From positions 2,232,001 through 2,296,000 of the forward strand of contig NZ_CP081153.1 in NCBI RefSeq assembly GCF_025140835.1: a stretch of 64,000 bases of DNA, in the 5' to 3' direction. Of the stretch, positions 53,022-61,112 are shown piece after piece. This DNA is from Aliiroseovarius sp. M344. Lineage in GTDB: Bacteria; Pseudomonadota; Alphaproteobacteria; Rhodobacterales; Rhodobacteraceae. A model generated the notes under the pieces. The model did not search any database. It was not told the DNA's origin and saw only the letters and a list, made by a program, of their open reading frames with translations. Position 1 is the first letter of the stretch. Each line of letters begins with the position of its first letter. A program made the position numbers and the translations under genes.

Positions 53022-53702
53022 ATGATCCCTTCAACCTTCCCCACCAAAGACGAGATTGCCCGTCTGACCGCCCGGATGCTGTTGGAAATTGGGGCCGTCA
53101 ACTTCAACACAGACGAGCCGTTTACCTTGGCCTCTGGTCTGCCCAGCCCCTCCTATATCGACTGTCGCAAGCTGATCAGCTTTCCCCGCATCCGCTCGAC
53201 CTTGATGGATTTCATGACGGTCGAGATTATGCGCGAAGCGGGCTTTGAAGCTTTCGACAACATCGCAGGGGGCGAAACCGCTGGCATCCCCTTCGCGGCC
53301 ATGGTCGCCGAACGTCTGGCCCTGCCGATGACCTATGTGCGCAAGAAGCCCAAAGGCTACGGCAAGAACGCCCGCATCGAAGGTGCGATGAGCGAAGGAC
53401 AGCGCGTGCTGCTGGTCGAGGATCTGACCACCGATGGCGGGTCCAAGCTCAGCTTCGTGGATGCGATTCGCGAAACGGGGGCCACCTGCGCTGCCACTGC
53501 GGTGATCTTTTACTACGACATTTTCCCCGAGACGGAAAAAACCCTTGGGGATCATGGCGTTCAACTGATCCACCTGTGTACATGGTGGGATGTGCTGGCC
53601 GAAGCCAAGGCCCAAGGCGCGTTCACGACCGATACGCTGGACGAGGTCGAACGCTTCCTAAATGATCCGCGTGCGTGGCAAGACGCCCGAATGAAGGCCT
53701 GA
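53022..53702 (+). CDS. pyrE: Orotate phosphoribosyltransferase
   Basis: Forms OMP from orotate and PRPP. It has 226 residues with the PRPP-binding motif [21 protein letters not shown] (near residue 127). The N-terminal [24 protein letters not shown] and the flexible-loop Lys residues in [16 protein letters not shown] are conserved. ATG 53022 has AAGGA upstream. It directly follows pyrC. The intergenic region after it carries a DnaA-box-like sequence and leads into dnaB. Confidence 0.96.
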   Translation: MIPSTFPTKDEIARLTARMLLEIGAVNFNTDEPFTLASGLPSPSYIDCRKLISFPRIRSTLMDFMTVEIMREAGFEAFDNIAGGETAGIPFAAMVAERLALPMTYVRKKPKGYGKNARIEGAMSEGQRVLLVEDLTTDGGSKLSFVDAIRETGATCAATAVIFYYDIFPETEKTLGDHGVQLIHLCTWWDVLAEAKAQGAFTTDTLDEVERFLNDPRAWQDARMKA

Positions 53703-53760
53703 AACGCTTCAATATATGGGATTTCTGCTGCGCCGACCCGCCATATGTGGTAAGATCGCG

Positions 53761-53769
53761 TTATCCACA
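53761..53769 (+). promoter_or_regulatory. DnaA-box-like sequence upstream of dnaB
   Basis: TTATCCACA is identical to the strong DnaA-box consensus and lies 80 bp before the dnaB start. A single box in a promoter region suggests DnaA-linked control of dnaB, or chance, since a single 9-mer is not rare. Confidence 0.45.
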
Positions 53770-53848
53770 GGATTCCCACAGGAACATACATTTTGCGCTG
53801 TCACGCGCAGACGCGTAGAACCAACCCCACAAAAGGGGCATTGAGCAG

Positions 53849-55354
53849 ATGAACGAGATTAGCGGCTTCCAGCAGGGCGGCGCGTCGGGCAAACCGGCGG
53901 ATGAGGACGGGGTGCAGGACGCCCTGCCCCACCACATCGAAGCAGAACAACAGCTTCTGGGCGCGATCCTGACCAACAATGATGTCTTTGACCGTGTCGC
54001 CTCGATCATCAACGCGGGACATTTCTATGAACCCGTGCACGCGCGTATTTGGGAAATTGCCGCCAGCCGGATCTCCAAGAATGCTCTGGCCAGTCCCGTG
54101 ACCCTGAAAGCCTTTCTGGAAGACGACGAAGGTCTGAAAGAGCTCGGTGGTCCCTCCTATCTTGCGCGCCTGGCCGGCGCTGCAATTTCCAGTTTCGCGG
54201 CGCGCGACTATGCGCAAATGATCTATGACCTCGCGATCCGTCGCGAGTTGATTCAGCTTGGTCAGGACATTTCCTCCAAGGCGCAGAAAGTCGACATTTC
54301 CTCCGAGCCAAAAGAACAAATCGTAGAGGCGGAACAAGCGCTTTATAAACTCGGGGAAGCGGGCCAAACCGACAGTGGTTTTCAGAGCTTTCTGAAAGCA
54401 GTGACAGACGCCGTTCAAGTCGCTAATGCCGCCTATCAGCGTGAAGGCGGGCTGGCAGGCGTGTCGACCGGGCTGTCTGATTTGGACACCAAACTTGGCG
54501 GGCTTCACCCGTCCGACCTACTGATCCTTGCAGGTCGGCCGTCGATGGGAAAAACCTCGCTGGCCACTAACATCGCCTTCAACGTGGCGAAGGCTTATAA
54601 GAAGGGCACCCGCCCTGACGGCAGCGAAGGCGCGATTGACGGCGGCGTGGTTGGCTTCTTCTCGCTCGAAATGTCCGCAGAACAACTGGCCGGTCGTATC
54701 CTTGCCGAAGCGTCCGAAATCTCGTCCCACAAAATTCGTCAGGGCGACATGGACGAAGGCGAGTTTCGCCGTTTTGTTAATGCAGCGAAGGACTTGGAAA
54801 GCTGCCCGCTGTTCATCGACGACACGCCCGCTTTACCAATCAGCCAGCTGGCGGCCCGCGCGCGCCGTCTGAAACGGACCCATGGTCTTGACCTTTTGAT
54901 CATCGATTATCTGCAGCTCTGTCGCGGTACCGCCGAGAACCGAGTGAACGAGATCGCCGAGATCTCGATGGGCATGAAAGCCATCGCCAAGGAACTGAAC
55001 ATCCCTGTCATTGCGCTGTCTCAGCTCAGCCGTCAGGTGGAAAACCGCGACGACAAGCGCCCGCAACTGTCGGACCTGCGTGAATCAGGCTCGATCGAGC
55101 AAGACGCTGACGTCGTGATGTTCGTGTTCCGCGAAGAGTATTACAAGGAACGTGAAAAGCCCGGCGATCACGAGCTGGACCGTATGGCCGCATGGCAAGA
55201 CGAAATGTCGAACTTACACGGCAAGGCCGAGGTCATCATTGGCAAGCAACGTCACGGTCCGATCGGCACTGTCGACCTGTCGTTCGAAGCGCAATTCACC
55301 CGCTTCGGCAACCTCGTCCAGAAGTGGCAACAAGGGTCAGACAGCGGCTTCTGA
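53849..55354 (+). CDS. dnaB: Replicative DNA helicase
   Basis: Hexameric 5'-3' helicase at the replication fork. It has 501 residues. The N-terminal domain (HHIEAEQQLLGAILTNNDVF) is followed by a linker. The RecA-like motor has Walker A AGRPSMGKTSLATNIAF (near residue 229), Walker B LLIIDYLQL (near 351) and the arginine-rich motif ALSQLSRQVENRDDKRPQLSDLRESG (around 390-415). Its stop overlaps the start of the FosA-like gene as TGATG, so both are translated from one message. A DnaA-box-like sequence precedes it. Confidence 0.97.
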   Translation: MNEISGFQQGGASGKPADEDGVQDALPHHIEAEQQLLGAILTNNDVFDRVASIINAGHFYEPVHARIWEIAASRISKNALASPVTLKAFLEDDEGLKELGGPSYLARLAGAAISSFAARDYAQMIYDLAIRRELIQLGQDISSKAQKVDISSEPKEQIVEAEQALYKLGEAGQTDSGFQSFLKAVTDAVQVANAAYQREGGLAGVSTGLSDLDTKLGGLHPSDLLILAGRPSMGKTSLATNIAFNVAKAYKKGTRPDGSEGAIDGGVVGFFSLEMSAEQLAGRILAEASEISSHKIRQGDMDEGEFRRFVNAAKDLESCPLFIDDTPALPISQLAARARRLKRTHGLDLLIIDYLQLCRGTAENRVNEIAEISMGMKAIAKELNIPVIALSQLSRQVENRDDKRPQLSDLRESGSIEQDADVVMFVFREEYYKEREKPGDHELDRMAAWQDEMSNLHGKAEVIIGKQRHGPIGTVDLSFEAQFTRFGNLVQKWQQGSDSGF

Positions 55355-55761
55355 TGGCGGTCACCGGCGTCAACCACATCACGCTTGCGGTCGCCAATCT
55401 TCCAAGATCGGTTTCCTTCTACACCAAGGTTTTAGGTGGGCGTTTGCGAGCCGATTGGGATCGCGGTGCCTATCTGGAACTGGGAAGCTTGTGGCTTTGT
55501 CTGACGCAGTCCGACGCGCCCATTGCGCCAAGGACCGATTACACCCACCTTGCCCTGTCTTGCCCAGATAGCGAATTCGCAGCTCTCAGCCAGACGATCC
55601 GTGCGAACGCCGATCTTTGGCAGGCCAACCAATCAGAAGGCCTGTCGCTCTACTTTCTCGATCCCGATGGGTACCGGCTCGAACTGCATCAAGGTGACCC
55701 GAGCAGCCGCCTTGATCATTATCGGACACACCCCGAAAAAGGCGTCCACCTGTACGCCTGA
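55354..55761 (+). CDS. FosA-like glyoxalase/VOC glutathione transferase
   Basis: A 135-residue VOC protein closely patterned on FosA, which adds glutathione to fosfomycin. It has NHITLAV (metal His and Thr9 equivalent), WDRGAYLELGSLWLCL, the metal His in DYTH, a SEGLSLYFLDPDGYRLELH region with the third metal ligand Glu and the K-loop Ser-Glu-Gly, and the Arg in SSRL. One difference from my memory of Pseudomonas FosA is that the phosphonate-contact Lys90 is Gln (WQAN instead of WKQN). It is co-translated with dnaB (TGATG). Fosfomycin resistance or another epoxide/GSH role is possible. Confidence 0.82.
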   Translation: MAVTGVNHITLAVANLPRSVSFYTKVLGGRLRADWDRGAYLELGSLWLCLTQSDAPIAPRTDYTHLALSCPDSEFAALSQTIRANADLWQANQSEGLSLYFLDPDGYRLELHQGDPSSRLDHYRTHPEKGVHLYA

Positions 55762-55770
55762 CACCCCAGC

Positions 55771-55791
55771 TTCTTCTGGCCCCAAATATCC
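55771..55791. repeat. Extragenic repeat, copy 2
   Basis: CTTCTGGCCCCAAATATCC with two further T bases at its 5' side, differing from copy 1 (22905-22925) at one position. Here it is followed by short hairpins (GCGC-GAA-GCGC, 55801-55813, and GGGGC-AAA-GCCCC, 55816-55828). Confidence 0.6.
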
Positions 55792-55932
55792 TGGGGTGAA
55801 TGCGCGAAGCGCAGAGGGGCAAAGCCCCTACCCGCCCGTCTTCTCAACAGACACGCCCACAGACTTGTTTGCCGCGCCGCAGCGGGCTATGACCTGCGCG
55901 ACTGCTCATCATTTGAAAAAAGGTCCGCGCGC

Positions 55933-57240
55933 ATGATCCCCCGCTATTCCCGCCCCGAAATGGTTGCCATCTGGTCCCCCGAAACAAAATTCAAAATCTG
56001 GTACGAGATCGAGGCGCACGCCTGCGACGCCATGGCTGATCTGGGTGTGATCCCGCGCGAGAATGCTGAGGCCGTCTGGAAAGCCAAAGATGTCGAATTC
56101 GACGTGGCCCGCATCGACGAGATCGAGGCCGAGACCAAACATGATGTCATCGCCTTTCTCACCCACCTCGCCGAACATGTGGGCAGCGAAGAGGCGCGGT
56201 TTGTCCATCAGGGCATGACCTCGTCCGACGTTCTGGACACCTGCTTCAACGTGCAACTCGTTCGCGCGTCAGATATCCTGATCGAAGACATGCAGGGATT
56301 GCTCGCCGCCTTGAAGCGCCGCGCGCTGGAGCACAAAGACACGATCCGCATCGGGCGCAGCCACGGCATTCACGCGGAGCCCACAACAATGGGTCTGACC
56401 TTCGCCCGGTTCTATGCGGAAATGGACCGCAACCTGAACCGTCTGAAGAAGGCGCGCCACGAGGTTGCCACTGGCGCGATTTCCGGTGCGGTCGGCACCT
56501 TCGCCAATATTGACCCGGCCGTGGAAGAACATGTCTGCGCGCAACTGGGGTTAGAGCCCGAGCCGATTTCGACCCAGGTTATCCCACGCGACCGCCACGC
56601 GGCCTTCTTTGCAGCCCTTGGTGTGGTGGCCAGTTCGATCGAGAACGTCGCCACCGAAATCCGCCACATGCAACGGACCGAGGTTCTGGAAGCGGCCGAG
56701 TTTTTCTCGATGGGTCAGAAAGGTTCCTCCGCCATGCCGCACAAGAAAAACCCGGTTCTGACCGAAAACCTGACCGGCCTGGCCCGGCTTGTGCGCATGA
56801 CCGTTGTGCCCGCGATGGAAAACGTGGCGCTTTGGCATGAACGCGATATCTCGCACAGCTCGGTCGAACGCAACATCGGCCCGGACGCCACCATTACGCT
56901 TGATTTTGCACTGGCCCGCCTGACCTCGGTCATCGATAAACTGTTGGTCTATCCCGAAAACATGATCGCCAATATGAACAAGTTCCCCGGTCTGGTCATG
57001 TCGCAGCGCGTGCTACTGGCCCTGACGCAAGCTGGCGTAAGCCGAGAAGACGCATACCGCATGGTGCAACGCAACGCGCTGAAAGTCTGGGAAACCGGCT
57101 GCGACTTCAAAGAAGAGCTGCTGGCAGATGGTGACGTGGTCAAAGCGCTCGGCGTCGACGGGATCGAAGAAAAATTCGACCTCGGTTACCACACCAAACA
57201 TGTCGATACGATTTTCAAACGAGTATTCGGCGAGGACTGA
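55933..57240 (+). CDS. purB: Adenylosuccinate lyase
   Basis: Cleaves SAICAR and adenylosuccinate in purine synthesis. It has 435 residues. The family signature GQKGSSAMPHKKNPVLTENLTGLARL (residues about 260-285) holds the catalytic Ser of the flexible loop. SRPEMVAIWSPETKF at the N-terminus and GMTSSDVLDTC with IGRSHGIHAEPTT carry the His residues. The start ATG is set by AAAGG. It is separated from the dnaB/FosA-like unit by a repeat-bearing spacer. The neighbouring DUF4405 gene begins 63 bp after the stop. Confidence 0.97.
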   Translation: MIPRYSRPEMVAIWSPETKFKIWYEIEAHACDAMADLGVIPRENAEAVWKAKDVEFDVARIDEIEAETKHDVIAFLTHLAEHVGSEEARFVHQGMTSSDVLDTCFNVQLVRASDILIEDMQGLLAALKRRALEHKDTIRIGRSHGIHAEPTTMGLTFARFYAEMDRNLNRLKKARHEVATGAISGAVGTFANIDPAVEEHVCAQLGLEPEPISTQVIPRDRHAAFFAALGVVASSIENVATEIRHMQRTEVLEAAEFFSMGQKGSSAMPHKKNPVLTENLTGLARLVRMTVVPAMENVALWHERDISHSSVERNIGPDATITLDFALARLTSVIDKLLVYPENMIANMNKFPGLVMSQRVLLALTQAGVSREDAYRMVQRNALKVWETGCDFKEELLADGDVVKALGVDGIEEKFDLGYHTKHVDTIFKRVFGED

Positions 57241-57303
57241 TCCACATCATGGCGTTCTTTGCGGTCTGGCTCCTAATTAAGCCTGACTGCAAAGGAGAAC
57301 AAC

Positions 57304-57717
57304 ATGAGCAGCACCGCAAGGAATCGGGCCAGCGCTGTCTACGGCGTTGGCCTTTCATTTGTCGTCATGGTCGTCAGTGGCGCACTGCTTTTTCTGGCGC
57401 CTAAGGGGCAGACGGCACAAAGGATCGACTGGCACCTTCTTGGTTTGAGCCGTGAAGGGTGGGAGGCTCTGCACCTTGGCACATCCGTCGCGTTCTTGAT
57501 CTTCGGCCTGTGGCATACGGTCCTTCATTGGCCCATTCTGCGCGGCTTCGTGATGGGCACATCAATGCATCCCGAAGGCCATCGTCGCGAAGGGGTAATT
57601 GTTCTGGGGCTGATTCTGCTTTTGGTCATCACAGCCATCTTGAACCTGCCGCCCACAAGTTGGCTTATTGACCTCAACGAGTTCTTCAAAAAGGAGTATT
57701 GGGAATTTTCCGGCTAA
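57304..57717 (+). CDS. DUF4405 membrane protein (cytochrome b561-like)
   Basis: A 137-residue protein with four hydrophobic helices. Histidines are placed as in small b-type cytochromes: ALHLGTSVAFLIFGLWHTVLHWP carries three of them across two helices. This is the DUF4405 pattern, thought to bind heme in the inner membrane. AAAGGAG precedes the ATG. No redox partner is adjacent: purB is upstream and a small secreted Cys protein downstream. Heme binding is inferred only. Confidence 0.78.
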   Translation: MSSTARNRASAVYGVGLSFVVMVVSGALLFLAPKGQTAQRIDWHLLGLSREGWEALHLGTSVAFLIFGLWHTVLHWPILRGFVMGTSMHPEGHRREGVIVLGLILLLVITAILNLPPTSWLIDLNEFFKKEYWEFSG

Positions 57718-57770
57718 TTTTGGATCGGGCTCTTTTCATGCTATGATGCGGCTTCCGAAAGGAGGATCCA

Positions 57771-57932
57771 ATGAACTTCAAGACTCTCTTCTGCGCGCTT
57801 GCGCTTTCGCTGTTGCCGACACTTTCGACGGCAATGGGATGCGAGCGTGGTGACCACACAGCAGCAAGCTGTGAAGCAGGTCAGGTCTGGGACAGCGCTA
57901 CGCAAGCCTGCGTTGACTCTGTCTCAAGCTAA
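57771..57932 (+). CDS. Small secreted cysteine-rich protein (53 residues)
   Basis: A strong AAAGGAGG 6-8 nt before ATG 57771 opens a 53-residue frame ending at TAA 57930. The first 21 residues are a signal peptide (KTLFCALALSLLPTLSTAMG). The mature part has three cysteines and the pattern C-x9-C-x-x-GQVWDSATQAC, which recalls the short chitin-binding-like Cys segments. I recall relatives being mislabelled adenylosuccinate lyase because they sit beside purB. It is probably periplasmic or exported; the function is unknown. Confidence 0.72.
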   Translation: MNFKTLFCALALSLLPTLSTAMGCERGDHTAASCEAGQVWDSATQACVDSVSS

Positions 57933-58006
57933 AAAACGCGGCGGCGGTAAGCCCGCCTTAACGCAAGCGTGCCAATCTGAGCAAAACCAGATCAAAGAGG
58001 CCACGC

Positions 58007-59122
58007 TTGACCGCACTGGATATCGCGAAAACCGACATCATGTCGCCAGACATCGGGATGTCGCACAATTGTTTTGAGCCATCAAAGGGAGTGTCCGACG
58101 CTGTTCGGATACCTTCATCCCCAATTCCGTTGTCACGTAAACAGAAGGCCGCGATCATTGTGCGGCTTCTGCTGGCGGAAGGCGCCGTGTTGTCGTTGCA
58201 GGACCTGCCGGAAGCCCTGCAAACCGAACTGATCCATCAGATCTCTGTCATGCGGTATATTGATCGCGCCACACTGAAAGCGGTCGTGGATGAGTTTGTG
58301 TCCGAAATCGAGGACATCGGTCTGGCATTTCCAAATGGAATCGAAGGCGCTTTAACGGTGCTTGACGGTGCGATCAGTCCTGCAACGGCAGCGCGCGTGC
58401 GCAAGCTGGCTGGGGTCAACCTGTGTGGCGATCCTTGGGAAACCATCGCCAAACTGGACCCGGAGCTTCTGCTTTCCACGCTGGAGGAAGAAAGCGTCGA
58501 AATATCTGCGGTGCTTTTATCGAAACTGAAAGTCTCGGTCGCGGCAGATCTACTGGGGCGATTGCCAGGACCGCGGGCTCGAAAAGTTGCGTATGCCGTA
58601 TCGCAGACCGGGTCGATTGCGCCCGACGTGGTCGAGAAAATCGGGCGCTCGCTCGCCGATCAACTTGGCACCCGCCCACCAAAGGCTTTCGATGATGGCC
58701 CAGTTGAACGGGTTGGCGCAATTCTGAACGCCTCGCCTGCCATCACCCGCGACGATGTTTTGGACGGGCTTGACCAGGATGACACCGCGTTCGCATCGGC
58801 TGTACGAAAAGCGATATTTACCTTCGCCGATATCCCTGGACGGATCGAACCCACAGATGTTCCGAAAATCACCAAAGACATTGATCAAGCCCTGCTTGTC
58901 ACAGCCCTGATCGCTGGAACCGAAGCACTGGAGCCGGTGGTGGATTTCATTCTTGGGGCCATGTCCAAACGCTTAGCCGAGCAGATCCGCGAAGAGATGA
59001 GCGAGCGCGGCAAAGTCAAAGCAAAAGATGGCGAAGCCGCAATGGCCGCGATCGTCGCCCAGATTCGCGAGCTTGAAGCACTGGGTGAGATTTCCCTGAT
59101 CGAAGTGGAGGAAGAGGATTGA
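58007..59122 (+). CDS. fliG: Divergent FliG-like flagellar motor switch protein
   Basis: A 371-residue FliG homologue, longer than usual (about 330-350). The C-terminal domain matches well: IFTFADIPGRIEPTDVPKITKDID ... ALLVTALIAGTEALEPVVDFILGAMSKRLAEQIREEM. The N-terminal part (KQKAAIIVRLLLAEGA) also fits. The EHPQ motif, conserved in the middle domain of canonical FliG, reads EEESVE here. The start is TTG 58007 (TALDIAKTD) with AGAGG 7 nt before. No other flagellar gene is near. It may serve the main flagellar motor from a distance or be a repurposed paralogue. Confidence 0.82.
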   Translation: MTALDIAKTDIMSPDIGMSHNCFEPSKGVSDAVRIPSSPIPLSRKQKAAIIVRLLLAEGAVLSLQDLPEALQTELIHQISVMRYIDRATLKAVVDEFVSEIEDIGLAFPNGIEGALTVLDGAISPATAARVRKLAGVNLCGDPWETIAKLDPELLLSTLEEESVEISAVLLSKLKVSVAADLLGRLPGPRARKVAYAVSQTGSIAPDVVEKIGRSLADQLGTRPPKAFDDGPVERVGAILNASPAITRDDVLDGLDQDDTAFASAVRKAIFTFADIPGRIEPTDVPKITKDIDQALLVTALIAGTEALEPVVDFILGAMSKRLAEQIREEMSERGKVKAKDGEAAMAAIVAQIRELEALGEISLIEVEEED

Positions 59123-59238
59123 CCCACTTCAGCGTCTGTCTGCAAGTGCTTGCGAGCGCCTGCCCCTGCGGTTATGTCTGAGCACCTAAGAACGCCACGC
59201 GCGTTGTGCCCTGGCACGCGCTATTGGAGACAGGCAAG

Positions 59239-60120
59239 ATGGTGCAGGAAAAACGGGGCATTGGTCCCTATCTCACGCATGTGGCGCTGTCTGCCGTTCT
59301 GAACCTGCCCCGCATTTTGCCCTATCATTGGCGCCTTCCCGCAGTTGGATGGTTGGCCGCACATGTGGTCGGCCCGATTGCGGGCTACGACAAACGCATT
59401 CGAAACAATCTGGCGCTGGCATGTCCGGACATGCCTTCCGCAGAGGTCGATCAGATGGTTGGGGCTGTGTTAACCAATGCCGGGCGCTTTTTGGCCGAGA
59501 TGTGGTCGGGTGACGGTTTTAACAAACGCTTGGCGAAAACCAAACTCACTGGCCCCGGTGTAGCAGCATTGGAAAAGGCGAGGGCTGACGGGCGACCAAC
59601 GATTGCGATCTCAGGCCATTTCGGAAATTACGACGCTGCCCGCGCCGTCACAATTCGGTCGGGATATGACGCAGGTGCGCTGTATCGGCCGATGTCCAAC
59701 GCCTATTTCAATGAAAGCTACAAATCCCGGATGGAAGGGTTCGACGGCAAAGCGTTCGAACAGTCCCGTCGGGGCATGGCCGAAATGGTTAAGCACCTGC
59801 GCAACGGTGGGCTTCTGGCCATTCTTCTTGACCAGCGTGAAGATCAGGGGGCAAAACTTAGTTTCTTTGGTCAGCCCGCCATGACAACGCTGGCGGTGGC
59901 CGAAATGGCCCTGAAATACGACACGTTGTTCATCCCTGTCTTCGGGATCAGGCGAGAAAACGGCCTTGATTTCGACGTGGTGGTGGAAGAGCCGATCGCG
60001 CATAGCGACGCGGCAACCATGATGCAGGAATTCAACGACCGGTTAGAAGCACGCGTGCGAAAAAATATGGATCAGTTCCTGTGGATTCACAATCGCTGGC
60101 AATTGCCGGACACAGACTAG
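59239..60120 (+). CDS. LpxL/HtrB-type lysophospholipid acyltransferase
   Basis: A 293-residue enzyme of the late lipid A acyltransferase family. The HX4D catalytic motif is GHFGNYD (residues near 129-135), and LLDQREDQGAKLSFFGQPA is the second conserved block. An N-terminal hydrophobic anchor (HVALSAVLNLPRILPYHW) places it at the inner membrane. ATG 59239 has GGAG 9 nt upstream; GTG 59206 is possible. The acyl chain and acceptor (lipid A or another lipid) are unknown. It follows the fliG-like gene but is probably independent. Confidence 0.88.
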   Translation: MVQEKRGIGPYLTHVALSAVLNLPRILPYHWRLPAVGWLAAHVVGPIAGYDKRIRNNLALACPDMPSAEVDQMVGAVLTNAGRFLAEMWSGDGFNKRLAKTKLTGPGVAALEKARADGRPTIAISGHFGNYDAARAVTIRSGYDAGALYRPMSNAYFNESYKSRMEGFDGKAFEQSRRGMAEMVKHLRNGGLLAILLDQREDQGAKLSFFGQPAMTTLAVAEMALKYDTLFIPVFGIRRENGLDFDVVVEEPIAHSDAATMMQEFNDRLEARVRKNMDQFLWIHNRWQLPDTD

Positions 60121-60147
60121 GTCGCAATCTCTGTCACCAATCCGGGG

Positions 60148-60882
60148 TCAGTCCAGCTTGATCGCGGCCAGAATCTCTCCGGGATATCCACCTTTCGACG
60201 CAGCCTGCAATACGATCGCGGCGGCCTGCCCTTCGGGGGCAATGGGAGTGGGCACGTCAAACTCGACGGTTTCCATTCCGTCCCATGAACCAAATCCTTG
60301 AATATCGGTCACCACATTGGTTGACGTGATCGACAGCCCAGCATTCTCGCCCCGGCTGATTTCCACCTGCGCCTTTGGCATAAACCGCACGATTTGCACC
60401 AGAATCTTGTTTGGCAGCGCCAGATGGGTCATCCGCGCGACGCGCAACCGCACGCCACCTGACGCGGCAGTCGTGGTTTGCAGAACCACGCGTGGCGATT
60501 TCCCTTGGTGGCGATGGATCACATCCATGACCTCGACAACATGACTGCCAACAGCTTGGTCAACGCCACCGATCACCATTTGCGGTGTATAGATTGAGCG
60601 CGTTCCAAAACCGTAGGCATAGGCCTTTTGACGCTTGGTGTGGGCGGCCTGCGCAAACGTATCTTTCCAACCGATGTAATCCCAGTAATCGACATGCAAC
60701 GCGAGCGGCAGGATGTCGTCGTATTCGACGAGCTTACCCAACAGGGCATCTGCCGGCGGGCAAGAAGAACAGCCCTGCGACGTGAACAATTCGACAACCG
60801 TCACCGGTCGCTCTTCTGCAGTCGCGGGAAAGGCGCCGATCCACATGGCGCATACAAGGATTAAGGCTGAAACTGCTCTCAT
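60148..60882 (-). CDS. DUF1223 secreted thioredoxin-like protein
   Basis: A 244-residue periplasmic protein: signal peptide (residues 1-22, ending ATAEE) followed by VTVVELFTSQGCSSCPPADALLG. This is the DUF1223 start, with a CSSC pair (C38, C41) in a thioredoxin-like position. LHVDYWDYIGWKDTFA follows, also typical. The role is unproven; redox function is suggested by the Cys pair. It is tail-to-tail with the acyltransferase gene and divergent from acnA across 230 bp. Confidence 0.88.
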   Translation of the reverse strand: MRAVSALILVCAMWIGAFPATAEERPVTVVELFTSQGCSSCPPADALLGKLVEYDDILPLALHVDYWDYIGWKDTFAQAAHTKRQKAYAYGFGTRSIYTPQMVIGGVDQAVGSHVVEVMDVIHRHQGKSPRVVLQTTTAASGGVRLRVARMTHLALPNKILVQIVRFMPKAQVEISRGENAGLSITSTNVVTDIQGFGSWDGMETVEFDVPTPIAPEGQAAAIVLQAASKGGYPGEILAAIKLD

Positions 60883-61112
60883 CGGTTCTTAATTTCCGTT
60901 TGGGTCAATCTTTGATAACGCGCTGATCGCAGAGCCGCCAATCAAGGTTTTGCGAGGGGTTTGTTACAGTTTTCGCCGATAAGTAGGGATAGGGGTCGAT
61001 TTATGGTGTGCAATAGTATACAAAGCCTCGGAATCTTCTTGCGTCGGCTCTCATTATTGGGGCAAATGCAAGCCAGCCCAACCCTGTATCCTGACCATAA
61101 GGGAGCCATTCC

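Noticed and set aside
57771..57932. Adenylosuccinate lyase label for the 53-residue protein
   Set aside because: It is a signal-peptide-bearing Cys-rich peptide with no lyase motif; the true purB is intact at 55933-57240.
61000..61030. GTGTGCAATAGTATACAAAG in the acnA leader as an operator
   Set aside because: It is partly palindromic (GTATAC), but no arm length or known motif supports a specific regulator.
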